From CAYQQQ01 sp964420125 (GTDB lineage: Bacteria > Actinomycetota > Acidimicrobiia > Acidimicrobiales > Microtrichaceae), in NCBI GenBank assembly GCA_964420125.1, contig CAYQQQ010000013.1:38276-102275 (forward strand): 64,000 nt of DNA. Reading direction: 5' to 3'. This document shows positions 1 through 8,090 of the stretch, one piece after another. Under the pieces are notes generated by a model. That model did not search any database. It saw only the letters and a program-made list of their open reading frames with translations, and had not been told where the DNA came from. Position 1 is the first letter of the stretch. Each line of letters opens with the position of its first letter. The position numbers and the translations under genes were made by a program.

Positions 1-479
1 CCGTTGAAGCCGAAGTGGTGCGTGGCCTCGATGCGATCGGATCCGATGCGTTCCCGCAGCGCGTCGGTGAGCAACCCCTCCGCGGTCCAGCCGCCGTTGT
101 CGGCCACGGTACCCGCGTCCGGCGTCGGCAGTGGGTCCCCGACCCCGGTGGCCGACGGCAACGGACGGTAGTCGCGGTAGGTGGTGGTGCCGAGCAGGCC
201 GGAGATCACCAGGTTGCCGGGGCTCGTCCGGCCGGGGTTCCCCGCCTGGGCCGCGAAGCTGTCGCCGACCACGAAGAGCTCGATCGGCGGTGGCCCCGGC
301 ACCTCGGTGGTGGTGGGCGCGTCGGTGGTGGTGGGCGCGTCGGTGGTGGTGGGCGCGTCGGTGGTGGGCGGCGGTTCGGGGTCGCCGTCGGCTGCGACGA
401 GGCGCGGCTGTGCGACGCTCACCGTCGCGATGAGCATGACTGCGAGCGCGGCTCGCGATCGTAGGGACAACGCGTTCAC
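1..479 (-). CDS. Secreted SGNH/GDSL-like protein, 5' part only
   Basis: The first 159 codons are visible; the gene runs off the left edge. Translation from GTG at 479 gives a signal peptide (positively charged start, hydrophobic stretch at about residues 10-23). A Thr/Pro stalk follows at about residues 37-65, built from three copies of TTTDAP. Then comes a hydrophobic strand ending in VVGDSFAAQ (GDS at about 72-74), which resembles block I of SGNH/GDSL esterases, where the Ser is the nucleophile. The later blocks lie outside the window, so the family call rests on this one motif. The stalk suggests an extracytoplasmic domain held away from the envelope. The downstream 242 bp up to the tRNA gene contain no recognisable coding sequence. 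Confidence 0.6.
   Translation of the reverse strand, partial: MNALSLRSRAALAVMLIATVSVAQPRLVAADGDPEPPPTTDAPTTTDAPTTTDAPTTTEVPGPPPIELFVVGDSFAAQAGNPGRTSPGNLVISGLLGTTTYRDYRPLPSATGVGDPLPTPDAGTVADNGGWTAEGLLTDALRERIGSDRIEATHHFGFN
301..372. repeat. 18-bp in-frame tandem repeat encoding a TTTDAP stalk
   Basis: Roughly three and a half copies of an 18-bp unit (plus-strand reading ggtggtggtgggcgcgtc) lie inside the secreted SGNH-like gene and encode TTTDAP hexapeptides. The period is a multiple of three, so copy number changes would alter stalk length without a frameshift. Confidence 0.8.
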
Positions 480-721
480 CGGCCGCCCGACCTTCCTGCC
501 CCGTGATGTGTATGCCCCGAAGGGATCACACACCATGGTGCGGAGCGGGTCAAGGAAACGTCACGTGAACGGTCGGAGTGCCGTCGGATGTCGGCGTTGA
601 ATCTGGACGATCGCGCGGGACGCCGGTCTCGACGGGTGGTGTCGGCGCAGGTCGGCTCCCAGCTCGAGCGGCCGCCGGCACCGGCGAGCGGGGACGGCTT
701 CGAGCCGGGTCCCGCAGCTTG

Positions 722-793
722 CGCCCCCGGCAGGATTCGAACCTGCGCACACGGCTCCGGAGGCCGCTGCTCTATCCCCTGAGCTACGGGGGC
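722..793 (-). tRNA. tRNA-Arg, anticodon CCG
   Basis: The minus strand folds as a complete cloverleaf. The acceptor stem GCCCCCG pairs with CGGGGGC, the D-arm starts TAGCTCAG, the anticodon stem CGGC/GCCG holds a 7-nt loop CTCCGGA with anticodon CCG, and the T-loop is GTTCGAATC. CCG reads CGG, an arginine codon well used in GC-rich genomes. The 3' CCA is not encoded. It lies 89 bp from, and divergent to, argS, the enzyme that charges it. Confidence 0.95.
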
Positions 794-882
794 CCGGGAA
801 GGGGTTCAGCGTAGCCGCTCGGCCTCGAGGCCCGGGAAACGTTGCGGGAGGTCCCGGGCCCCACCGGTAGCATGACCGGATC

Positions 883-2559
883 ATGTCGCCCTCCGACACC
901 CCCCGGGACGGCGCCACCCGGATCGAGCCCGGGGGCGCCCCCTCCGACATCCCTGAGATGCTGCGCTCCACGTTGTGCACCGTCCTTCGCGACATGTCCA
1001 TGGAGGGGATCCCCGACGACCCGTCCGGGATCCATCTGGAGCGACCCGCGAACCGGGATCACGGCGACTTCAGCAGCAACGTCGCGCTCGCGCTCGCCAA
1101 GCGCAACGGTCGATCACCCCGAGAGCTGGCCGACGAGGTCGCGACGCGTCTCGCCGCCACCGAGGTGCCCCATGTCCAGCACGTCGAGGTGGCCGGGCCG
1201 GGTTTCGTCAACTTCCGCCTGGCCGACACATGGCTTCAGCAGCTGATCCCCGAGGTGGTCACCCATGCCGCCGACTACGGCCGCTCGACCATGGGTGCCG
1301 GTCGCAGGGTGCTGGTGGAGTTCGTGTCGGCCAACCCCACCGGTCCGGTGCACGCCGGCCATGCCCGCGGTGCCACCTACGGCGACGCGCTGGCGCGCCT
1401 GATGGAGTTCGCCGGCTTCGAGGTCGGGCGGGAGTTCTACATCAACGACCGCGGGGTGCAGATGCTCAGCTTCGCGGCCAGCCTCGATGCCCGATCCCGC
1501 GGAGAGGAGCCCCCCGAGGGCGGCTACCTCGGTCAGTACATCTCGGAGTGGGCCGAGCTGATGCCCGAAGGTGCCGATGCGCTCGAGTGGGGCTACGCCC
1601 ACGCCCTCGGCGACCAACGGCGGGTGCTCGAGGCGCTCAACGTCCGCTTCGACCACTGGTTCTCCGAGCGCGACATGGTCGACACCGGGGCCATCGACAC
1701 CACGCTCGCCGACCTTCGCAGCCGCGGCGTGGTCGAGGATCGCGACGGCGCCGTCTGGCTGCGCTCGACGGACTTCGGCGACGACAAGGACCGTGTCCTC
1801 GTCAAGAGCGACGGCGAGTACACCTACCTGCTCCCCGACATCGCCTACCACCGCGACAAGTTCGCTCGCGGCTGGGAGCTGCTCATCGACGTCCTCGGCG
1901 CCGACCACCACGGCTACGTGGCCCGGATGAAGGCTGCTGCCGCCGCGTTGGGACACGACCCCGTCGACCTGGAGATGGTGATCACCCAGCTGGTGCGCCT
2001 CGAGCGCGACGGCCGAGAGGTCCGGATCTCCAAGCGCTCCGGCGATCTCGTCACCCTCGAGGAGCTGATCGACGAGGTCGGTGCCGACGCCGTGCGTCTC
2101 ACCTACCTCCTGCAGTCCATCGACTCCCCCCAGACGGTGGACCTCGATCTCGTGGTGGCGGAGTCCAACGAGAACCCTGTCTTCTACGTGCAGATGGCGA
2201 ACGCCCGCATCAACTCCATCGATCGGGTGGCCGAGGAGCGTGGCATCGAGCGCGAACCCCTCAGCGCCGTCGATCTGTCGCTGTTGGTGCACGAGCGGGA
2301 GCTCGAGGTGCTCCGGGTGCTGCAGCAGCTGTCCGAGGTCGTCGAGCTGGCCGCCCGTGAGCGCTCGCCCCACAAGGTCACCACCTGGGTCCGCGAGCTG
2401 GCGGGCGCGGTGCACGGCTTCTACCACGACTGCCCCATCCTCCATCCGGAGACGCCACCTTCGGTCCGTCAGGCCCGGTGGTGGCTGGCCGAGGCGGCGC
2501 GCATCGGGCTCCGGACGGGGCTGTCGATCCTGGGCGTGTCCGCGCCGGAGCACATGTGA
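883..2559 (+). CDS. argS: Arginyl-tRNA synthetase
   Basis: Class I aminoacyl-tRNA synthetase of 558 residues that attaches arginine to tRNA-Arg in the cytoplasm. The ArgRS N-terminal domain covers about residues 25-115. The HIGH-type signature HAGH is at 157-160, in the ArgRS context SANPTGPVHAGHARGA. A KMSKS-like loop RISKRSGD is near 380-387, and the C-terminal DALR-type anticodon-binding helical domain fills roughly 440-558. Length is close to other actinobacterial ArgRS. A -10-like TAGCAT (868-873) lies 9 nt before the ATG, suggesting a very short leader. The stop overlaps the lysA start by 4 nt, so the two are probably translationally coupled. The tRNA-Arg gene is divergent just upstream. 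Confidence 0.97.
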   Translation: MSPSDTPRDGATRIEPGGAPSDIPEMLRSTLCTVLRDMSMEGIPDDPSGIHLERPANRDHGDFSSNVALALAKRNGRSPRELADEVATRLAATEVPHVQHVEVAGPGFVNFRLADTWLQQLIPEVVTHAADYGRSTMGAGRRVLVEFVSANPTGPVHAGHARGATYGDALARLMEFAGFEVGREFYINDRGVQMLSFAASLDARSRGEEPPEGGYLGQYISEWAELMPEGADALEWGYAHALGDQRRVLEALNVRFDHWFSERDMVDTGAIDTTLADLRSRGVVEDRDGAVWLRSTDFGDDKDRVLVKSDGEYTYLLPDIAYHRDKFARGWELLIDVLGADHHGYVARMKAAAAALGHDPVDLEMVITQLVRLERDGREVRISKRSGDLVTLEELIDEVGADAVRLTYLLQSIDSPQTVDLDLVVAESNENPVFYVQMANARINSIDRVAEERGIEREPLSAVDLSLLVHERELEVLRVLQQLSEVVELAARERSPHKVTTWVRELAGAVHGFYHDCPILHPETPPSVRQARWWLAEAARIGLRTGLSILGVSAPEHM

Positions 2560-3860
2560 GCGATGGTGCGACCATGGGCCTAGACGCCTCCCCGTTGCCG
2601 CTCGGCCTGCTGCCCGCCACCGCCGCGATCGACGAGGCGGGCCACCTGTGGGTCGGCGGTCTCGACGTGCTGCGTCTCGCAGCCGAGCACGGCACCCCGC
2701 TGTTCGTCTACGACGAGCAACACCTGCGGGACCGGGCCCGAGAGGCGGTGGAGGTGCTGGGGGCCGACGGCGCCATCTACGCCACCAAGGCGTTCCTCTG
2801 TCGGGCCATGGCTCGCCTCGTTGCGGAAGAGGGCATGCGACTCGATGTGGCCACCGGCGGTGAGCTGGCTGTCGTGCTGTCCGCCGGTGTGCCGGCGGAG
2901 CGATTGGTGCTGCACGGGAACAACAAGGCCAACTGGGAGCTGCGTGCTGCCCTCGATGCCGGGGTCGGCCGCATCGTGGTGGACTCCCTCGACGAGCTCG
3001 ACCGCATCGAGGCGCTGGTGCGCGCCGGCCTGCCTCGTCCGAAGGTGCTCCTCCGGGTGAACCCGGGCATCGAGGTCCACACCCACGAGCACGTGCGCAC
3101 GGGCAACCTCGACTCCAAGTTCGGGTTCCCGCTGCCCACCGGCCAGGCCCACGATGCCCTGCTCCGGGCGTCGGCGTCCGCGGCGATGGAGCTCGTGGGT
3201 CTGCACGTGCACATCGGATCACAGGTGTTCTCCGTGGAGAACTTCCTCGACGGCCTCGAGGCGATCGCTCCGTTCGTGGTGGCAGAGGACCTGCCCGAGC
3301 TGATCGTCGGTGGAGGGCTCGGCGTGGCCTACGTGGCGGGCGAGGAGGCGCCGACGCTCGCCGCCTGGGGCGGCGCGATACGGCGAGCGTGCCGAGTCGC
3401 CGGGATCTCGGCGTCAGTGGCTGCGGAGCCGGGCCGGGCCATCGTCGCCCAGGCTGCAGTCACCCTCTACACCGTCGGCACCATCAAGGAGGTCCCCGGC
3501 GTGCGCACCTACGTCTCGGTCGACGGAGGCATGAGCGACAACCCGCGCCCGGTGCTCTACGGGTCGGGCTACGAGACCTTCCTGCCGCGGGTCGTGGACG
3601 CTCCGCGTGGCCTCGGGATCCGGTTGGTCGGCAAGCACTGCGAGTCCGGCGACCTCCTCGTCCGTGATGGGCGGGTGCCCGTCGACCTTCGCGTGGGCGA
3701 CCTCATCGCCACCCCGGTCACCGGCGCCTACGGCCACTCGATGGGCAGCAACTACAACAAGGTGTTCCGGCCGCCGGTGGTGTTCGTGCGTGACGGCGAG
3801 GCCCGGCTCGTCGTCCGACGGGAGACCATCGCCGACCTGCTGGCCACCGACCTGGGCTGA
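2556..3860 (+). CDS. lysA: Diaminopimelate decarboxylase
   Basis: PLP-dependent fold III decarboxylase of 434 residues that converts meso-diaminopimelate to lysine and CO2, the last step of lysine synthesis. The Schiff-base lysine is in YATKAF (about K78). HIGSQ, the glycine-rich phosphate loop GGGLGVAY, and CESGDLL (a substrate-binding Cys from the partner subunit) are all present, as is the C-terminal barrel. I chose GTG at 2556 over ATG at 2574: GGAG at 2547-2550 is 5 nt upstream of the GTG and the GTGA overlaps the argS stop, while no Shine-Dalgarno sequence precedes the ATG. The argS-lysA order is typical of actinobacteria. A pair of inverted repeats follows the stop. Confidence 0.96.
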   Translation: MSDGATMGLDASPLPLGLLPATAAIDEAGHLWVGGLDVLRLAAEHGTPLFVYDEQHLRDRAREAVEVLGADGAIYATKAFLCRAMARLVAEEGMRLDVATGGELAVVLSAGVPAERLVLHGNNKANWELRAALDAGVGRIVVDSLDELDRIEALVRAGLPRPKVLLRVNPGIEVHTHEHVRTGNLDSKFGFPLPTGQAHDALLRASASAAMELVGLHVHIGSQVFSVENFLDGLEAIAPFVVAEDLPELIVGGGLGVAYVAGEEAPTLAAWGGAIRRACRVAGISASVAAEPGRAIVAQAAVTLYTVGTIKEVPGVRTYVSVDGGMSDNPRPVLYGSGYETFLPRVVDAPRGLGIRLVGKHCESGDLLVRDGRVPVDLRVGDLIATPVTGAYGHSMGSNYNKVFRPPVVFVRDGEARLVVRRETIADLLATDLG

Positions 3861-3922
3861 CGCCACGCTCGTCGCCATCGACGAGAGCACCCGTCCGGTT
3901 GCGGCGCGCGCAGCCACCGGTG

Positions 3923-3997
3923 CGACTGCAGAAGGGACTGCAGTCGTCTGCACCCTGAAACACGCGGTCGCTGACTGGAGACCGATCTGCAGTCAGC
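3923..3997. terminator. Two inverted repeats downstream of lysA
   Basis: CGACTGCAG (3923-3931) pairs perfectly with CTGCAGTCG (3938-3946) across 6 nt. GCTGACTG (3970-3977) pairs with CAGTCAGC (3990-3997) across 12 nt. No T-run follows. They lie in the 195-bp gap after lysA and probably end or attenuate the argS-lysA transcript. The right arm of the first and the arms of the second share CTGCAGTC/CAGTCAG words, so alternative pairings are possible. Confidence 0.45.
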
Positions 3998-4055
3998 GGG
4001 GAACCGGGTCGCGTGACCCGTTGTCGGACGCCGTGGCTGTTGTCAGAGTGCAGCG

Positions 4056-5018
4056 ATGCACCCGATCGACGTGCGTGCGGAGGAGTTGGCCTCCACCCAG
4101 TACGGCCGCTTCACGCGGGCCCAGCTCGCGGCGGACGAACCGGGGGCATCCAACCTGATCGCCACCCGACTGCGGTCCGGTCGCTGGCGTCGTGACACCT
4201 CGAGGGTGCTCCGGCTGCCCGGAGCCCGCGCTGACCGCCTCGGACAGCTCTGGACCAGCCACCTGCACGTCGGCCACGACAGCGTGGTGGGTGGGTGCTC
4301 GGCTGCGTTCCTGCACGGGCTGGTCGCGGTGGGGGAGCACGAACCTACGCTGCTCGTCCCCGACGGGAGCCATCGCCGGGCTCAAGGGGTTCGGATCCGT
4401 CAGGTGACCGACCTGGCACCCGCCCAGGTGGTCACCGTGGCGGGGTTGCCGTGCACGACGATCGAGCGGACCTTCGTCGAGTTGTCCTCGGAGATCGGCG
4501 CGGCACGGCTGGAACACCTCTTCGACGAGGCGACCATGGCGCGCATGCTCGCGCCCCGGGAGGTGGCCGAGCTGGTCGAGACGCTGCGGCGGAGGGGTCG
4601 CTCCGGGCTCCAGGCCGTGGCACGAGCCGTCGGGGAGCGCCTGCCCGGGCCGGGGTTGGAGCAGGGTCGGCTGGAACGGGAGCTCACCCGGGTCGCGTCT
4701 CTGGCCGGCATCGGCGGCGGCGTCGCGCAGCACCCCCATCCAGGCCGCGTGGATTCGCTGGAGCAGGTCGACCGGGCATATCCCGAAGCGATGCTCGTCG
4801 TGGAAGCCGACGGGAGGTCCTGGCATTCTCGCTACTCGGCGATGAAGGCGGACCGCCGCCGCGATCGCGAGGCGGCCTGCGCCGGCTGGCTGACGCTGCG
4901 GTTCACGTGGCAGGACCTGGTCGACTCGCCGGAGCACTCGGCAACGGATCTTCGGGAGGTCTACCTGCGACGTCGCGACCTGCTGGCGGGCGGCGGCACG
5001 GGCATCGATGCGCCGTGA
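4056..5018 (+). CDS. AbiEi-like antitoxin-domain / DUF559-type protein
   Basis: A 320-residue protein with two parts. The N-terminal ~150 residues (FTRAQL..., a winged-helix DNA-binding start, then a beta-rich region with PDGSHRRAQGVRIRQV) resemble the AbiEi antitoxin/transcriptional regulator family. The C-terminal ~90 residues (about 225-315) resemble DUF559/Vsr-like endonuclease folds: VVEADGRSWHSR, then DRRRDREAACAGWLTLRFTWQDL. Such fusions are common in actinobacteria and are usually listed as type IV toxin-antitoxin antitoxins, but no AbiEii nucleotidyltransferase partner is encoded nearby. Function is unknown. It interrupts lysA and hom, which are adjacent in many actinobacteria, so it looks like an accessory gene inserted in a conserved cluster. 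Base composition is not obviously different from its neighbours. Confidence 0.7.
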   Translation: MHPIDVRAEELASTQYGRFTRAQLAADEPGASNLIATRLRSGRWRRDTSRVLRLPGARADRLGQLWTSHLHVGHDSVVGGCSAAFLHGLVAVGEHEPTLLVPDGSHRRAQGVRIRQVTDLAPAQVVTVAGLPCTTIERTFVELSSEIGAARLEHLFDEATMARMLAPREVAELVETLRRRGRSGLQAVARAVGERLPGPGLEQGRLERELTRVASLAGIGGGVAQHPHPGRVDSLEQVDRAYPEAMLVVEADGRSWHSRYSAMKADRRRDREAACAGWLTLRFTWQDLVDSPEHSATDLREVYLRRRDLLAGGGTGIDAP

Positions 5019-5173
5019 TCGGGGCACGAACCCCAGCCCTGGTCCACCCTCGCCGCTCCACCTCGACGGTCCGATGGAGGGGCTGTCCCCTGCGAGCCTG
5101 CGGGTGCGGATCGATCGCGCCGACGGACAAGCGGGTCGTGGCGGGGAGCCCACGGCCGGTACGGTGGGCAGCC

Positions 5174-6490
5174 GTGGAACGCACGGTGAACATCGGGGTG
5201 CTGGGCTGTGGGAACGTCGGCGCCGCACTGGTCCAGCTCGTGGCCGATCGGGCCGACGACATCGAGGCCCGCACCGGCATCCGCCTCACCGTGGCCAAGG
5301 TGGCGGTGCGCTCGCTCAGCAAGGAGCGCGACGTCGAGCTGCCCGCCAAGGTGTTCACGACCGACGCCACAGAGGTGGTGGGCGACCCGGAGGTCGACCT
5401 GGTCGTGGAGGTGATCGGGGGGATCGAGCCCGCTCGCCAGCTGATCCTCGACGCGCTCACGGCGGGGAAGCCGGTGGTCACCGCCAACAAGGAGCTGCTG
5501 GCCAACCACGGCGCCGAGCTGTTCGCCGCATCGGACGCCGCAGGGGTCGATCTGCTCTTCGAGGCGGCGGTCGCCGGCGGCATCCCGCTCATCCGCCCGC
5601 TGAGGGAGTCCCTCGTGGGCGAGGACGTGGCCCGGGTGATGGGGATCGTCAACGGCACGACCAACTACATCCTCACCAAGATGAGCGAGGAGGGGTGGAA
5701 CTACTCCGAGGCGCTGGCCGAGGCCCAGAGCCTCGGCTACGCCGAGCGTGACCCCACCGCAGACGTCGAGGGCTACGACGCCGGCGCCAAGGCGGCCATC
5801 ATCGCCACCATCGCCTTCGGCCAGAAGGTGGTGGCCGGCGACGTGAGCCACGAAGGCATCTCCACCGTCACGGCCACCGACATCGACTTCGCCCGGCGTC
5901 TCGGGTTCCAGATCAAGCTGCTGGCCATCGCCGAGCGCTTCGACGACGGCTCCGTCGCCGTGCGGGTCCACCCGACCATGGTTCCCGACCACCACCCCCT
6001 GGCCTCTGTGCGCGACAGCTTCAACGCCGTGTTCGTGGAGGGCGATGCCGTGGGAGACCTCATGTTCTACGGTCGGGGCGCCGGTGGGTTCCCCACCGCG
6101 TCGGCGGTGCTGGGCGACGTCGTCGATGCCGCAGCCAACCTGTCCAAGGCCACCCATGCGTCCCTCGGCACCTTCGCCAAGGCGAAGGTGCGTCCGATCG
6201 ACGACCTCCACTACCGGTACTACCTCAACCTGGAGGTGATGGATCGCCCCGGTGTGCTGGCGTCCGTGGCCGGGCTCTTCGGAGCCCACGGTGTGTCCAT
6301 CCGGTCCATGGAGCAGGAGTCGCTGAGCGCAGAGGCCCTCTCGTCGACCGTGGTGCAAGGTCAGGCCAGGCTGATCTTCATCACCCACGAAGCCCGCGAG
6401 GCCGACGTTCGGGCCACGCTGCACGAGCTGCGAGACCTCGATGCGGTGACGAGCATCGGCTCGGTGCTGCGCGTCATCGGGGCCTCCTGA
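5174..6490 (+). CDS. hom: Homoserine dehydrogenase
   Basis: A 438-residue NAD(P)-dependent enzyme that reduces aspartate semialdehyde to homoserine, the branch point to threonine and methionine. The Rossmann motif GVLGCGNVGAALV starts near residue 8. VTANKELLANHG and the catalytic-domain signature VMGIVNGTTNYIL follow. A C-terminal ACT domain (DRPGVLASVAGLFGAHGVSI, about 355-430) implies feedback control by threonine, as in other long-form Hom proteins. The start is GTG at 5174; GTG at 5186 is an alternative and neither has a strong Shine-Dalgarno sequence. The reading frame is open far upstream, but the protein homology begins at this point. thrC follows 17 bp later and is presumably cotranscribed. 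Confidence 0.95.
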   Translation: MERTVNIGVLGCGNVGAALVQLVADRADDIEARTGIRLTVAKVAVRSLSKERDVELPAKVFTTDATEVVGDPEVDLVVEVIGGIEPARQLILDALTAGKPVVTANKELLANHGAELFAASDAAGVDLLFEAAVAGGIPLIRPLRESLVGEDVARVMGIVNGTTNYILTKMSEEGWNYSEALAEAQSLGYAERDPTADVEGYDAGAKAAIIATIAFGQKVVAGDVSHEGISTVTATDIDFARRLGFQIKLLAIAERFDDGSVAVRVHPTMVPDHHPLASVRDSFNAVFVEGDAVGDLMFYGRGAGGFPTASAVLGDVVDAAANLSKATHASLGTFAKAKVRPIDDLHYRYYLNLEVMDRPGVLASVAGLFGAHGVSIRSMEQESLSAEALSSTVVQGQARLIFITHEAREADVRATLHELRDLDAVTSIGSVLRVIGAS

Positions 6491-6507
6491 CCGGGCCGGA
6501 GGCGTCG

Positions 6508-7929
6508 ATGCTGGAGTACGAGTCCACCCGGGGCGCGGCACCTCACCTGGGGTTCGCGGACGTGCTGCTGGCCGGCCTGGCGACCGACGGCGGGCTCTAC
6601 GTGCCGACCGAGATCCCCCTCCTCGGTGACCTCGACAGACTGCGGGGCCTGGACTACGCGGCGCTGGCCTCCGAGGTGATGTGGCCCTTCATCGGCGCTG
6701 GTGGGGGAGGGGAGATCGCCCGGGCCGACCTCGGCCGGCTCGCAGCAGAGGCCTACGCCACCTTCGACGTCCCCGAGGTGTGCCCGGTGCGCAGCTCCGG
6801 CCCCGGCTACCTGTTGGAGCTCTTCCACGGTCCGACGCTGGCCTTCAAGGACCTGGCGCTCCAGCTCGTGGGGCGGCTGTTCGACCACGTCCTGGAGGCT
6901 CGTGACGCAACGGTCACCATCCTCGGCGCCACCTCGGGTGACACCGGATCTGCGGCCATGGAGGCCTTCGCCGCCCGACGGCGCAGCCGCTGCGTGATCC
7001 TGTACCCCGAAGGGCGCGTCAGCGAGGTCCAGCGGCGCCAGATGACCACCATCGAGGCCTCGAACTGCCATGCTGTCGCCGTCGCCGGCACCTTCGACGA
7101 CTGCCAGGACCTGGTCAAGGCGGCGTTCGCGGACGCGAGCTTCCGAGCGGAGGTGGGACTGAGCGCCGTGAACTCCATCAACTGGGCCAGGGTGCTGGCC
7201 CAGATCGTGTACTACGTGTGGGCCCACCTCCGAGTGTCGCCCGACGGGGCGCCGGTGAGCTTCTCTGTGCCCACCGGCAACTTCGGCAACATCCTGGCCG
7301 GCTGGTACGCCAAGCAGATGGGGCTCCCCGTCGACCGTCTGATCGTGGCCTCGAACCGCAACGACATCCTCACGCGGTTCTTCGCCAGCGGCCGCATGGA
7401 GGTCCGAGAGGTGGTGCCGACCACGAGCCCGTCGATGGACATCCAGGTGAGCTCGAACCTCGAGCGGCTGCTGTTCGAGGTGCTGGGGCGCGATGGTGCA
7501 CGGATCGCCGAGCTGATGGGTCGGTTCCGGGCCGACGGACGCGTCGGGGTGCCCACCGAGGTGATCGAGCGCCTGGGCGAGGAGTTCGACGCAGGCCGTC
7601 TCGACGACCACGGTGCGGCGGAGGTGATGGAGCGCCTGTCCGACGCCGAGGACCTGCTGGTCGACCCCCACACGGCGGTGGGCATCGGTGTCGCGGAGGA
7701 GTTCGTCGAGCGGATCGACAGCCCTGTGGTGTGCCTGGCCACCGCCGATCCGGCGAAGTTCCCAGATGCGGTGCGAGACGCGACCGGGGTGACGCCCGAA
7801 CTGCCTCCGAGGCTCTCGGGACTGCTGGCCCGCACAGAGCGGATCACCCAAGCTGCCGCCGAGCTGGCGGAGATCAAAGCGATCGTGAGGTCCTTCTCCG
7901 AACTCTCCGGAACGGAGTCGGGTTCCTGA
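6508..7929 (+). CDS. thrC: Threonine synthase, long type-I form
   Basis: PLP-dependent (fold II) enzyme that converts O-phosphohomoserine to threonine. At 473 residues it is the long form with the type-I N-terminus: LEYESTRG..., then LATDGGLYVPTEIPLL. The PLP lysine is in AFKDLALQL (about K114), and the phosphate-binding ATSGDTGSA follows. Mycobacteria and Streptomyces usually carry the short ~350-residue form at this locus, so this gene is a different subfamily in the same position. No homoserine kinase (thrB) gene follows here or elsewhere in the window, so phosphohomoserine must come from a kinase encoded elsewhere. Confidence 0.94.
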   Translation: MLEYESTRGAAPHLGFADVLLAGLATDGGLYVPTEIPLLGDLDRLRGLDYAALASEVMWPFIGAGGGGEIARADLGRLAAEAYATFDVPEVCPVRSSGPGYLLELFHGPTLAFKDLALQLVGRLFDHVLEARDATVTILGATSGDTGSAAMEAFAARRRSRCVILYPEGRVSEVQRRQMTTIEASNCHAVAVAGTFDDCQDLVKAAFADASFRAEVGLSAVNSINWARVLAQIVYYVWAHLRVSPDGAPVSFSVPTGNFGNILAGWYAKQMGLPVDRLIVASNRNDILTRFFASGRMEVREVVPTTSPSMDIQVSSNLERLLFEVLGRDGARIAELMGRFRADGRVGVPTEVIERLGEEFDAGRLDDHGAAEVMERLSDAEDLLVDPHTAVGIGVAEEFVERIDSPVVCLATADPAKFPDAVRDATGVTPELPPRLSGLLARTERITQAAAELAEIKAIVRSFSELSGTESGS

Positions 7930-7998
7930 GCGCAGGGATCCAACGCTGCGTGCCCTTACGATGACACTTCGCGGTCGAGTCGCCCTAAGGTCCCCAGG

Positions 7999-8043
7999 CC
8001 GGGCTCCGCTCGAGCGAGGAAATTCTACGCTCGAGTGGCCCGG
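7999..8043. terminator. Stem-loop between thrC and the UDP-glucose dehydrogenase gene
   Basis: CCGGGC (7999-8004) pairs with GCCCGG (8038-8043), and CTCGAGCG (8009-8016) pairs with CGCTCGAG (8028-8035). The internal loops are short and the 11-nt apical loop is AT-rich. It lies 69 bp after the thrC stop and 47 bp before the next start. It could end the hom-thrC message or be a leader structure of the next gene. There is no T-run. Confidence 0.4.
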
Positions 8044-8090
8044 CGACCGATCCCTACGATGAACCAGACCGTGTAGAGAAAGCGTCGTCG

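Noticed and set aside
301..372. GGTGGT repeat as a CRISPR or noncoding satellite
   Set aside because: It has no spacers and is in frame with a Thr/Pro stalk of a secreted protein; the 60300-60390 repeat is explained the same way.
531..540. CACCATGGTG palindrome as an operator
   Set aside because: A 10-bp palindrome alone is expected by chance in 64 kb, and it is not placed near a recognisable promoter.
2556..2574. Lysine riboswitch or leader before lysA
   Set aside because: lysA overlaps argS by 4 nt, so there is no leader; no T-box or lysine-type fold is seen before argS or hom.
1114..3222. 702-codon minus-strand frame over argS and lysA
   Set aside because: It is antisense to two well-supported genes, is His/Arg/Gly-rich and matches no family, so it is a GC-driven shadow.
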